In this document: positions 33,282-41,786 of the stretch, in pieces | How the letters are laid out: each line of letters opens with the position of its first letter | Position numbering within the stretch: the stretch's first letter is position 1 | Assembly (NCBI GenBank): GCA_031280685.1 | Contig: JAITGM010000039.1 | Span: 1-57,085 of the forward strand | Reading direction: 5' to 3' | Length of the DNA stretch: 57,085 nt | DNA from: Christensenellaceae bacterium | GTDB lineage: Bacteria; Bacillota; Clostridia; Christensenellales; UBA1750 | Translations under genes and position numbers: made by a program | The notes under the pieces: model-generated | Databases searched by the model: none | What the model was told of the DNA's origin: nothing | Seen by the model: only the letters and a program-made list of their open reading frames with translations

Positions 33282-33695
33282 ATGGAAAAGCTTCGCGAAT
33301 GGTTCCTGCAGGCAGTCAAATTCGGGCTAGTGGGCGTGCTCAACACCGCCATCGACTACAGCGCGTTCTGGCTTTTAACCCTGCTGCCCTTCTTCAAGGC
33401 AAACTACCTGCTCGCACAGGTCATCAGCTATGGGCTGGGCCTTTGCAACAGCCTGTTTTTCAACAAGCGCTGGACCTTTGCGCAAAAATCCAAAATGAGC
33501 GGCGCGCAGCTTGCGGGCTTCCTCGCGGTGAACCTGGCCGCGCTCGGGGTTTCCTCCGGGGTGATGTATCTCCTGCGCGAAGGGCTCTTCATGAACCTCT
33601 ACGGCGCGAAGCTCATCGCCACCGTCTTTTCGATGGGGGTGAACTTCGTCGGCAGCAAGCTGCTCGTCTTCAAAACCAAAGAGGGGGCGGCCTAA
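33282..33695 (+). CDS. GtrA family membrane protein
   Basis: 137 residues, four membrane helices, with the GtrA signature 'FGLVGVLNTAIDYSAFWLL' and 'CNSLFFNKRWTF'. GtrA proteins are thought to flip or deliver polyprenyl-phosphate-linked sugars for glycosyltransferases, which fits the preceding GT-C gene that needs such donors. AAGGAGG precedes the ATG, and its stop overlaps the comM start by 1 bp (TAATG). The 228 bp between the GT gene and this one hold short inverted repeats (for example 33089-33110) but no gene. Confidence 0.92.
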   Translation: MEKLREWFLQAVKFGLVGVLNTAIDYSAFWLLTLLPFFKANYLLAQVISYGLGLCNSLFFNKRWTFAQKSKMSGAQLAGFLAVNLAALGVSSGVMYLLREGLFMNLYGAKLIATVFSMGVNFVGSKLLVFKTKEGAA

Positions 33696-35224
33696 TGCTG
33701 GCCAGAGTACAAAGCATGGGCCTAAGCGGCGTGAAGGGCTATGAGGTGCAGGTCGAGGTCGATCACCGCGAGGGCGGCATGCCGAGCTTTGAGCTCGTCG
33801 GCCTGCCGGACGCGGCTGTGAAGGAATCCCGCGAGCGGGTGCGCGCCGCGCTCAAGAATTCCGGCCTGCTCTTCCCCTATGGGCAAACGACCATCAATTT
33901 GGCCCCGGCCGATCTTCGCAAGGAGGGCCCGCGCTACGATCTGCCCATCGCGCTAGGCCTGCTTGCCGCCTCGGGGCAGCTTCCGCCCGAAGCGCTCTCC
34001 TCCACGCTGACCTTTGGCGAGCTTTCGCTCGACGGTGGCCTGCGCGCGGTTTCAGGTGCGCTGCCGATGTTGACCGCAGGGCGCGATCAGGGCCTGTCGC
34101 GCGCGCTGATTCCCTTAGAAAACGCCAAAGAGGCCGCCTGCCTAGCCGATTTTAGCTGCTACGCGGTGAGGAACATAGGCGAAGCGCTCACGTTCCTGCG
34201 TGGGCAGGCGCGGCTTTCCCCGGTCGAGCCTGAGCTGTACGCCCCCTCCGCCGCGGAGTTCACGGGCACGGATCTAAACCTCGTCCGGGGGCAGTATGCA
34301 GCCAAGCGGGCCTTGGAAATCGCGGCCAGCGGCGGGCACAACCTGCTGCTCATCGGCGCGCCGGGCTCGGGCAAGACCATGCTGGCCCGCTGCCTGCCCG
34401 GCATCCTGCCCAAAATGGGTTTTGAGGAGGCCCTTGAGGCCACCGTCGTGCATTCCGCCGCCGGTGCCGCAGGTGAAGGCCTTCTGCGCAGCCGCCCCTT
34501 CCGCGCGCCGCACCATACCGCATCGGTCGTTTCCTTGGTGGGCGGCGGGCGCTCCGCCCTGCCCGGCGAGATCTCGCGCGCGCACAACGGCGTGCTCTTC
34601 CTCGATGAGTTCCCCGAGTTCCCCCGCCAGGCGCTGGAAGCTCTTCGTCAGCCCATGGAGGATGGGCAGGTCAGCGTGGTGCGCGTGGGCGCGCAGAGCG
34701 TCTACCCCGCGCGCTTCATGTTGGTTTGTGCCATGAATCCCTGCCCCTGCGGCCATTACGGATCCAAAGCCAAGATCTGCCGCTGCTCGCAGGCCGCCAT
34801 TTCGCGCTATCTCTCGCGCATCTCGGGCCCGCTGCTCGATCGGATCGATCTCATCGTCGAAATGGACGAAATCCCGGCCAGCGAGGTTCTGCGCGATGAA
34901 CGCCCCCGCGAATCGAGCGAAACCGTGCGCAGCCGGGTCGAAAAAGCCAGATCCGCCGCGCGCGAGCGCTATGCCGGCAGCGGCATCTACGCCAACGCCC
35001 AGCTTTCTTCGGCCGAAATCGAGCGTTTTTGTGCCCTGAGTCCCGCATGCAAGGCCTTCATGCAGGCCGCCCTCAGCCAAATGCGCCTTTCGATGCGAGC
35101 CTATTCCAGGGTGCTCAAGCTCGCCCGCACCCTGGCCGACATGGCGGATAGTCCATCGATCGAAACCCAGCATCTGGCCGAGGCGCTCTCGTACCGCGGC
35201 GCGAACGAGAAATTTTGGAAGTAA
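33695..35224 (+). CDS. comM: ComM/YifB-family Mg-chelatase-like ATPase
   Basis: 509 residues. N-terminal LonC-like S5 fold (ARVQSMGLSGVKGYEVQVEV, GLPDAAVKESRERVRAAL), AAA+ core with Walker A GAPGSGKTMLARC (about 222), Walker B VLFLDEFPEF, and C-terminal domain with a cysteine cluster (CAMNPCPCGHYG, KICRCS). ComM is a branch-migration helicase used in natural transformation. ATG 33695 overlaps the gtrA stop; an open frame upstream is not homologous. Sits next to dprA, another transformation gene. Confidence 0.95.
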   Translation: MLARVQSMGLSGVKGYEVQVEVDHREGGMPSFELVGLPDAAVKESRERVRAALKNSGLLFPYGQTTINLAPADLRKEGPRYDLPIALGLLAASGQLPPEALSSTLTFGELSLDGGLRAVSGALPMLTAGRDQGLSRALIPLENAKEAACLADFSCYAVRNIGEALTFLRGQARLSPVEPELYAPSAAEFTGTDLNLVRGQYAAKRALEIAASGGHNLLLIGAPGSGKTMLARCLPGILPKMGFEEALEATVVHSAAGAAGEGLLRSRPFRAPHHTASVVSLVGGGRSALPGEISRAHNGVLFLDEFPEFPRQALEALRQPMEDGQVSVVRVGAQSVYPARFMLVCAMNPCPCGHYGSKAKICRCSQAAISRYLSRISGPLLDRIDLIVEMDEIPASEVLRDERPRESSETVRSRVEKARSAARERYAGSGIYANAQLSSAEIERFCALSPACKAFMQAALSQMRLSMRAYSRVLKLARTLADMADSPSIETQHLAEALSYRGANEKFWK

Positions 35225-35686
35225 GGCAGTCTCGCTTTCGCTCAGCGGGAACGGGCGTGCTCGCTCCGCTCGCCCGCCCCAGAGGGGTGCATTCGAGCCC
35301 CCGCGCGCAGGCGATGGCCAAACGAGCAAGGGCTGGCCGCCCCTTGGAATGAATGCCTAACGCTTGGGCCTGTGAAGCGGGATGGCCCGCAGCCTCGGGG
35401 CCAGCCGGCAGCGAAGCTGCCGCTGCCGCGTAGCGGCAGGCCGCGCGAAGCGCGGCGCTGGCCCCTGGCGGGCGGCCAACGGCAAGCGTTAGCGAGCAAA
35501 GTGCCGAAGCGCTTTTGAGCCGAAGGCGAAAAAGGGCGAGGCGCTTCACGCCTGCGCAGCAGGCGCGTTGGCCGCCCCGTGCCTCATCATTCATCCCTCC
35601 TTCATCCTCGCGGCGGCGGTAAATTCGCCCTTCCTAGGCCCGCAAGGGCGCCCAATCCCATCCCCGCACAGAAGGGAGTGCCCGGC
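35225..35686. other. Hairpin-rich intergenic block with perfect cloverleaf
   Basis: No gene. 35397-35405 pairs with 35457-35465 (9 bp) and encloses three perfect 7-bp hairpins with 3-nt loops: 35406-35422 (loop GAA), 35423-35439 (loop GTA), 35440-35456 (loop GAA), with no unpaired base at the junction, 69 nt in all. Each cap has the form GCGNAGC. Additional GC-rich inverted repeats flank it. It separates comM from dprA. No -10/-35 pair is obvious; the dprA ribosome site is GAAGGGAG at its right end. Confidence 0.75.
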
Positions 35687-36784
35687 ATGACGCGTCAGGA
35701 TGGCTGCCTGATCTGGCTTTCGCTCGCCGAAGGCCTTGGTTTCACGCGCACCCGCGCCCTGCTCGAGCGCTTCAGCGGCGCGGAGGGCGTCTGGGCGGCA
35801 AAGGAAGCCCAATGGGCCGAGCTCGTGGGGCCTGCCTTGGCCGGAAGGCTGCGCGCGGCCCGCGACCCCGCCAAGATCAACGACTACGTTTCTTCGATTT
35901 TAAAGCGCGGCATTCGCATTTTAACGCTCGAAGGCGAAAATTACCCCTCTCTTCTGGCCCAAACGCCGGATGCCCCCTACGTCCTGTATGCCATGGGCGA
36001 TCTTTCGCTGGCCGAAAGGCCCTGTGCGGCCATCGTGGGCTCGCGGAGCTGCTCAAGCTACGGCGCGCGCGTGGCGGCCGAGTTCGCTTCGGCCATCGCG
36101 GGGGCAGGCGGGGTCGTGGTTTCTGGCCTGGCCCTTGGCATCGATGCGGCAGCCCACCGCACGGCGCTCAATGCGGGCGGCGGCACCATCGCGGTGCTGG
36201 GCAACGGCATCGAGCTCTTCTATCCGCCCGAAAACGAGGCGCTGCAGCGCGAAATCGCCCAAAAGGGGCTGCTGCTTTCGGAATACCCCCCGCACTTCCC
36301 CGTGCGGCGCTGGCAGTTCCCCGTGCGCAACCGCATCATTGCGGGCTTGAGCCGCGCCGTCCTGCTGCCCGAAGCCGGCGAAAATTCGGGCGCGCTTTCT
36401 ACGGCAGAAAGCGCCATGGAATACGGCCGCGAGTGCTTCACCGTGCCGGGGCAGATCTTTTCGCCCTATTCCTTCGAAACCAATCGCCTTCTTAAAACCA
36501 GCGCGCAGGTGGCGCTGGAGCCTGCGGATCTCCTTCCCGCGCTGGGGCTGAGCCAAAGCCCCAAAATCGCCGGCAAAGCGCTAAAAACAAAGGGGGGTAC
36601 CCCCACGCTTTCAAACGATGAGCGGCCGATTTATGACGCGCTTCGCGCCCAGGCCCTTTCGTTTGACGAACTAGCCCAGCTCAGCGCTTTGGAGCTTTCT
36701 GCTTTAAATTCACTCTTGACAATGATGGAGATGAAGGGAATAATAATCAGGATGCCGGGCAGAAACTATGAATTAAACGTTTAG
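35687..36784 (+). CDS. dprA: DNA processing protein DprA (Smf)
   Basis: 365 residues from ATG 35687 (GAAGGGAG upstream). N-terminal SAM-like region, Rossmann core with 'AIVGSRSCSSYG', 'VVVSGLALGIDAAAHR', 'GNGIELFYPPEN', 'FPVRNRIIAGLS', and a C-terminal winged helix from about 310. DprA loads RecA on incoming single-stranded DNA in transformation. Conserved neighbour of topA in Firmicutes. Confidence 0.95.
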   Translation: MTRQDGCLIWLSLAEGLGFTRTRALLERFSGAEGVWAAKEAQWAELVGPALAGRLRAARDPAKINDYVSSILKRGIRILTLEGENYPSLLAQTPDAPYVLYAMGDLSLAERPCAAIVGSRSCSSYGARVAAEFASAIAGAGGVVVSGLALGIDAAAHRTALNAGGGTIAVLGNGIELFYPPENEALQREIAQKGLLLSEYPPHFPVRRWQFPVRNRIIAGLSRAVLLPEAGENSGALSTAESAMEYGRECFTVPGQIFSPYSFETNRLLKTSAQVALEPADLLPALGLSQSPKIAGKALKTKGGTPTLSNDERPIYDALRAQALSFDELAQLSALELSALNSLLTMMEMKGIIIRMPGRNYELNV

Positions 36785-36831
36785 GCCTTCGTGCAGGGCG
36801 CAATCTTTTTGGATTTTAGGAGGATTTTTTA

Positions 36832-38949
36832 GTGGCGGGAGCTTCTTATAAGCTGGTGATCGTGGAATCGCCGGCAAAGGCAAAGACCATCGGCAAGTTT
36901 TTAGGGCGCGGCTACCGCGTGGAGGCGAGCCAGGGCCATGTACGTGATCTGCCCAAAAGCCAGATCGGCGTAGACGTCGAAAAGGGTTTTGAGCCCAAAT
37001 ACATCACCATCCGCGGGCGGGGCGAGATCTTAGAGCGCATCCGCAAGGAGGCAAAAGGCGCCTCCTCCATCATTCTAGCCACCGACCCTGACCGCGAGGG
37101 CGAGGCGATTTCGTGGCACCTGGCCAACGTGCTGAAATTAGACCCGACCAAGCCCATCCGCGTCGAGTTCAACGAAGTCACCGCCCAGGCGGTCAAAAAC
37201 GCGATCAAGCACCCCCGGCCAATCGACCTTTCTTTGGTCGATGCTCAGCAGGCCAGGCGCGTGCTCGACAGGCTGGTGGGCTACAAGATCAGCCCACTGC
37301 TCTGGGCGAAGGTGCGCAAGGGCCTGTCGGCCGGCAGGGTGCAGTCCGTTGCGACCGGCATGATCGTCGATCGCGAGGCCGAGATCGACGCCTTCGAACC
37401 CCGCGAATACTGGACGGTCGCCGCCCTGTTTCAGTCGGGAAGCGCCAAATTCGAAGCCAGATACTATGGCAAGGACGGAAAGCAGGCCGAGATCGGCTCA
37501 AAAGACGAGGCCGAAGCCCTGCGCGCCGGGCTTTTAAGCCGCGAATTCACCATCGCAAAGCTGCGCAAGAGCGAAAGGCGCAGGAATCCCTCCGCGCCCT
37601 TCACCACCTCGAATCTTCAGCAGGAAGCGGTGCGCAAACTCGGCTTTTCGACCAGAAAGACCATGCAGGTCGCCCAGGTTCTCTATGAGGGGCTCGATAT
37701 TCCGGGCCACGGCACCGTCGGCCTCATCAGCTATATGCGCACGGACTCCACGCGCCTTTCGGAAGAAGCTTTAAGCGCCGCGCGCGAGCAGATCGCCAAG
37801 GCCTACTCGCCCGAGTACCTGCCCGCGGAGCCCAACATTTACAAGGGCCGCAGAAACGCGCAGGATGCGCACGAGGCCATCCGGCCTACCTACGCAGCCC
37901 TCACGCCGGATGAATTAAAGCCCACGCTCTCGCGCGACCAGTTCCGCCTTTATAAGCTCATTTACGAGCGCTTTTTGGCTAGCCAGATGAGCCCGGCCGT
38001 GTATGACACCCTCTCGTTCTCGCTCGAAAGCGACGGTGAGGAATTCCGCTTTTCGGGCCAAAAACTACGCTTTGCGGGCTTCACCGCGGTCTATGAAGAG
38101 GGGCAGGACGAACCCACCCAAAAGGACGCGGCCCCGCCCAAGGCCGAAAACGGCCAAAAAGTAAAGCCGGCCGAAATCAAGGCGGAGCAGCACTTTACCC
38201 AGCCTCCCCCGCGCTTCACCGAAGCCTCCCTCGTGCGCGCGATGGAAGAAAGGGGCATCGGCAGGCCCTCGACCTATGCGCCCACAATCTCGACCATCCT
38301 CGCGCGCAACTATGTCGAGGCGCACAACAAAGCCCTCGTGCCCACGGAGCTTGGCATCCTCATCACCGAGATGATGAAGGAGCATTTTAACGAGATTATG
38401 GACGAGAAGTTCACCGCCGGCCTCGAAGAAAAGCTCGACGGCGTCGAGGAGGGCCAGATCGACTGGCACGGCGTGATCAAGGACTTTTACCTGCCCTTCA
38501 GCCAGGAGCTCGAAAAGGCCGAGCAGGTCATCGAAAAGGTCGAGGTCGCGCCCGTCGTTTCCGACGTGCAGTGCGATAAATGCGGCGCGATGATGGTGGT
38601 CAAGGACGGCCGCTTTGGCAAGTTCCTGGCCTGCCCCAACTACCCGGCCTGCCGCAATACCCAGCCCATCATCGAAACCGTGCCCGCGCACTGCCCAAAG
38701 TGCGGCGGCCAGATCATCAAGCGCTCTACGCGCAAGGGCCGCGTCTTCTTCGGCTGCCAAAAGTATCCGGAGTGCGACTTTACCTCCTGGGATCAGCCGG
38801 TTGACGAGCTTTGCCCCGTCTGCGGCGCCCACATGGTGCAAAAATACGACCGTAAGCGCGGCCTGGCCGTGCATATTTGCGTGAACGAGGCCTGCCGCCA
38901 CCGCGTCGAGCAGTCCGGCGACGAGGATGCCGCCGAGACGCTGCGCTGA
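36832..38949 (+). CDS. topA: DNA topoisomerase I
   Basis: 705 residues from GTG 36832 with AGGAGG 8 nt upstream. TOPRIM domain ([29 protein letters not shown]), catalytic Tyr near residue 299 in '[14 protein letters not shown]', then three C-terminal C4 zinc fingers from about residue 580 (CDKCGAMM...[15 protein letters not shown]...[15 protein letters not shown]...CVNEAC). Relaxes negative supercoils. A Pro/Lys/Glu-rich insert ([19 protein letters not shown]) about residue 424 is a loop variant seen in the family. Confidence 0.97.
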   Translation: MAGASYKLVIVESPAKAKTIGKFLGRGYRVEASQGHVRDLPKSQIGVDVEKGFEPKYITIRGRGEILERIRKEAKGASSIILATDPDREGEAISWHLANVLKLDPTKPIRVEFNEVTAQAVKNAIKHPRPIDLSLVDAQQARRVLDRLVGYKISPLLWAKVRKGLSAGRVQSVATGMIVDREAEIDAFEPREYWTVAALFQSGSAKFEARYYGKDGKQAEIGSKDEAEALRAGLLSREFTIAKLRKSERRRNPSAPFTTSNLQQEAVRKLGFSTRKTMQVAQVLYEGLDIPGHGTVGLISYMRTDSTRLSEEALSAAREQIAKAYSPEYLPAEPNIYKGRRNAQDAHEAIRPTYAALTPDELKPTLSRDQFRLYKLIYERFLASQMSPAVYDTLSFSLESDGEEFRFSGQKLRFAGFTAVYEEGQDEPTQKDAAPPKAENGQKVKPAEIKAEQHFTQPPPRFTEASLVRAMEERGIGRPSTYAPTISTILARNYVEAHNKALVPTELGILITEMMKEHFNEIMDEKFTAGLEEKLDGVEEGQIDWHGVIKDFYLPFSQELEKAEQVIEKVEVAPVVSDVQCDKCGAMMVVKDGRFGKFLACPNYPACRNTQPIIETVPAHCPKCGGQIIKRSTRKGRVFFGCQKYPECDFTSWDQPVDELCPVCGAHMVQKYDRKRGLAVHICVNEACRHRVEQSGDEDAAETLR

Positions 38950-38957
38950 GGCCCCAA

Positions 38958-40250
38958 GTGAAGAGGGCGGCCGTGGTCGGCGCGGGGCTTGCGGGCAGTG
39001 AAGCTGCCTGGCAGCTTGCCAGGCGGGGCATCGAGGTCGATCTTTACGAGATGAAGCCCCAAAAGTATTCGCCCGCGCACTCCATGGCGGGCTTTGCGGA
39101 ACTGGTCTGCTCCAACTCGCTGCGCTCCAACCGGCTCGAGAACGCCGTAGGCCTGCTCAAAGAAGAGATGCGCAGGCTGGGTTCCCTCATCCTCGAGGCT
39201 GCGGATGGCAGCGCCGTTCCGGCGGGCGGCTCGCTGGCCGTCGATCGCGAGCGCTTTTCGGGCTATGTGACCAAAAGGCTCGGTGAGCACCCCCTCGTGC
39301 GCGTTCACCGCGAGGAGCTTTCGCAGCTCCCCGAGGGCAACGCGGTCGTCGCCTCCGGCCCGCTGACCAGCCAGGCCCTGGCGGACGCCATCGAGCGGCT
39401 CACAGGCCAGGGCTCGCTTTCGTTCTATGACGCAGCAGCGCCCATCGTGCAGTACGATTCCATCGACCAGGCAAAAACCTTCCGCGCCTCGCGCTATGGC
39501 CGCGGCGAGGATGATTACATCAACTGCCCCATGAACAAAGAGGAATACGACCGGTTTTATGACGCCCTGATCACGGCGGAAACCGCGGAAGTCCATGGCT
39601 TCGACGGCAGGGCGGTCTTCGAGGGCTGCATGCCGGTCGAGGTCATGGCCGCGCGCGGCAGGCAAACGCTTTGCTTCGGCCCCTTAAAGCCCAAAGGCCT
39701 GATCGACCCCAAAACCTGCAAGATGCCCTATGCCGTGCTGCAGCTGCGCCAGGACGATGCGGCGGGCAGCCTTTATAACCTGGTGGGCTTTCAAACGCGG
39801 CTCAGGTTTGGCGAGCAAAAACGCGTCTTTTCGTTGATTCCGGGCCTTGAAAGCGCGGTTTTCTTGCGCTATGGCGTCATGCACCGCAACAGCTTCCTGA
39901 ACTCGCCCGCCCTGCTTGATGCGCATTACCGCCTGCGCGAGGGGCTCTACTTCGCCGGGCAAATGACGGGGGTCGAGGGCTATGTCGAGTCCGCTGCCTC
40001 CGGCCTGCTCGCCGGGCTTTCGTTGGCCTGCGATTTAGAAGGCAGGCCCCGGCCCGAGTTTGGCCCGGAAACCGCGATCGGCTCCATGGGCCTGTATATT
40101 TCCACCCCAAACCGCCATTTTCAGCCCATGAACGCTAACTTCGGCCTCATAGCGCCGCTGAATGCCAAGATTCGCGATAAGCGCCAGCGCGACCTCGCCA
40201 TCGCAGAGCGCGCCTTGGCCCGTATCGACGAAGCCGCACGGTCGCTTTAG
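38958..40250 (+). CDS. trmFO: tRNA m5U54 methyltransferase TrmFO
   Basis: 430 residues from GTG 38958, 8 bp after topA. FAD motif '[16 protein letters not shown]', then '[13 protein letters not shown]' and '[18 protein letters not shown]' blocks specific to TrmFO (Gid). Uses methylenetetrahydrofolate to methylate U54 in the T loop of tRNA. The last 150 bp are duplicated immediately downstream in a decayed copy. Confidence 0.96.
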   Translation: MKRAAVVGAGLAGSEAAWQLARRGIEVDLYEMKPQKYSPAHSMAGFAELVCSNSLRSNRLENAVGLLKEEMRRLGSLILEAADGSAVPAGGSLAVDRERFSGYVTKRLGEHPLVRVHREELSQLPEGNAVVASGPLTSQALADAIERLTGQGSLSFYDAAAPIVQYDSIDQAKTFRASRYGRGEDDYINCPMNKEEYDRFYDALITAETAEVHGFDGRAVFEGCMPVEVMAARGRQTLCFGPLKPKGLIDPKTCKMPYAVLQLRQDDAAGSLYNLVGFQTRLRFGEQKRVFSLIPGLESAVFLRYGVMHRNSFLNSPALLDAHYRLREGLYFAGQMTGVEGYVESAASGLLAGLSLACDLEGRPRPEFGPETAIGSMGLYISTPNRHFQPMNANFGLIAPLNAKIRDKRQRDLAIAERALARIDEAARSL

Positions 40251-40295
40251 CCTTTTTCCGTCTCCTTCCCTGCCTTAAGGGGCGCGGCCGCCGCA

Positions 40296-40460
40296 CGGGT
40301 CTCTATATTTCGGCCCCCAACCCGCCATTTTCGGCCCATGAACGCTAACTTCGGCCTCATGGCGCCGCTGAATGCCAAGATTCGCGATAAGCGCCAGCGC
40401 GACCTCGTCATCGCAGAGCGCGCCTTGGCCCGTATCGATCAAATCGAGAAAACGCTCTAG
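40296..40460 (+). pseudogene. Duplicated, frameshifted 3' end of trmFO
   Basis: This stretch repeats about 40090-40250, the last 50 codons of trmFO. An extra C in 'AACCCGCC' breaks the frame near 40322, after which the reading from 40338 is again trmFO-like ([20 protein letters not shown]) with its own TAG at 40458. The ends differ (DQIEKTL against DEAARSL), so the second copy may derive from another allele or strain rather than a fresh tandem duplication. It is not a functional gene. Confidence 0.9.
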
Positions 40461-40567
40461 CCCTTTTTCCTGCGTCTCTCTCGCAAAAGGCAAGAGAAGT
40501 CTTTCCTTGCTTTTTATGTGCCCTATTGTAGACGTGGAAGAGGAAATGCCAAGGGGTTTAGGGGGGA

Positions 40568-41004
40568 ATGCTCATGAGCGCGGATAATGGAATCGGCGGA
40601 GTGATTAGCTCGGTTCACAACGCATTCCCAAAAACCACTTGGGAAATCGACTCGCTAATATCGCTAATTCCCCGCGTTTTGCAGGTACCCCTCACGCCCA
40701 TCGCGTTACTAACGCGATGGGCTGAGTTGCTACGTGATAAGGTTCTCGCCTTAATGGAAGAGAAGGCCGGGGCCATACCCGAGGAAAAGAGAGTAGCCAT
40801 CGAGCCTCATATCGGAGTGCCCGCACTGCAAGCGCTTGCATAGTTGAGATCATTAAGCAGCTCTCACCTCTTGACGCACAAAATATCGCTCTGCTTAATG
40901 CAATAGCGATTTACCCCCTAGTCAATTACCGTCTTGTTTTCGGCCATCTTCACAATAGTTTGATATTACAGAAAAATGTTTTCTTTGGAAAGCTCCTCTG
41001 CTAG
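40568..41004 (+). pseudogene. Broken DUF4393 gene
   Basis: ATG 40568 or 40574 begins a 91-residue frame (NAFPKTTWEIDSLISLIP, LTRWAELLRDKVLALMEEK) ending with TAG at 40841. The frame starting at 40843 continues with the later DUF4393 block (VEIIKQLSPLDAQNIALLNAI, YPLVNYRLVFG) to TAG at 41002. About 60 residues normally between these parts are missing, so an internal deletion plus frame change destroyed the gene. DUF4393 proteins are often found in mobile and defence contexts, function unclear. Lower GC than its surroundings suggests it was imported. Confidence 0.7.
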
Positions 41005-41132
41005 CGTCTCGACCGCTTCGGTCCCAATACCCGACCTTCATCGATTGGGATTGGTCGAAGTTGATTATCGAAGTTCTCTACCGCTCGCTACGCTTCTCCG
41101 TCAGCAACAGGGCGGGCAGCCAGCGCAAAAAA

Positions 41133-41170
41133 GCCCGCGCCGCAGGCCCAAAACAGGGCCGAGCGCGGGC
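41133..41170 (-). terminator. Terminator after the flavin reductase gene
   Basis: Stem 41133-41140/41163-41170 with inner 41145-41149/41156-41160 pairing; on the minus strand it ends in TTTTTT. Confidence 0.8.
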
Positions 41171-41200
41171 CTTGAAGCGCCTTAACCGCATTGCCCTCGC

Positions 41201-41761
41201 TTATTGCAGGCTCTCGCCCGCCTTGCGGCCGGAGGCCATGGCCTTGGCCGCCGCATAGAGCGCCTGCCGCTTATAGTCGTTGTTCCAGCGGTTTAGGCTG
41301 ATATAGTCGAAGATCTGCGCACCGGTATGGCGGCAGAATCTGTCCATCTGCTCTAGGCAGCTTAAGGCGCCGTTGCCGCTGCCGCCCGGGGAGGCCACCA
41401 GCAGCACGGGCTTGCCCGAAAGCGCGCCGTTTTGGCCGTATTCGCAACGGCGGAGCCGATCGAGGAAGGATTTTAGGCCCTCCGCCATCTCGCCCCAATA
41501 GACCGGGGTGATCAGGCAGAGCATCTCAGCTTCGCGCACCGCTTTTTGGGCGTCGTGAAAGCCGTCGGCCCCAAAGGCGCAGGCATGGGCCTCGCGGCAG
41601 CTTCCCCAGCCGTTGCCGCAGACCTTGCAGCGGATCAGTGAGGAGACTTCAAGCACAGAACCCTCGGCGCCGGCCTCCGTCGCGCCGCGGAGGACTTCTT
41701 CAGTAGCTGCGTGGCAGAGCCCTTCCTTCTTCGGGTTGCCGGTGACGACCAGATAGCGCAT
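41201..41761 (-). CDS. NAD(P)H-dependent FMN reductase-like flavoprotein
   Basis: 186 residues from ATG 41761 (GGAGG at 8 nt; the longer frame lacks a site). Flavodoxin-like fold: 'YLVVTGNPKKEGLCHAA' phosphate loop, cysteine pair 'RCKVCGNGWGSC' near the centre, 'LITPVYWGEMAEGLKSFLDR' FMN contact, and 'LLVASPGGSGNG'. The cysteines are typical of iron-sulfur flavoprotein-like reductases, although the full Isf motif (CxxCxxCx5-7C) is only partly met. Begins 26 bp after serS on the same strand, probably co-transcribed. Confidence 0.85.
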   Translation of the reverse strand: MRYLVVTGNPKKEGLCHAATEEVLRGATEAGAEGSVLEVSSLIRCKVCGNGWGSCREAHACAFGADGFHDAQKAVREAEMLCLITPVYWGEMAEGLKSFLDRLRRCEYGQNGALSGKPVLLVASPGGSGNGALSCLEQMDRFCRHTGAQIFDYISLNRWNNDYKRQALYAAAKAMASGRKAGESLQ

Positions 41762-41786
41762 TGGGGCGACCTCCTTTTTATGGAGC

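Noticed and set aside
41005..41130. Continuation of the DUF4393 gene or another gene fragment
   Set aside because: A plausible reading (WDWSKLIIEVLYRSLRF) exists but has no family match I can name and no start.
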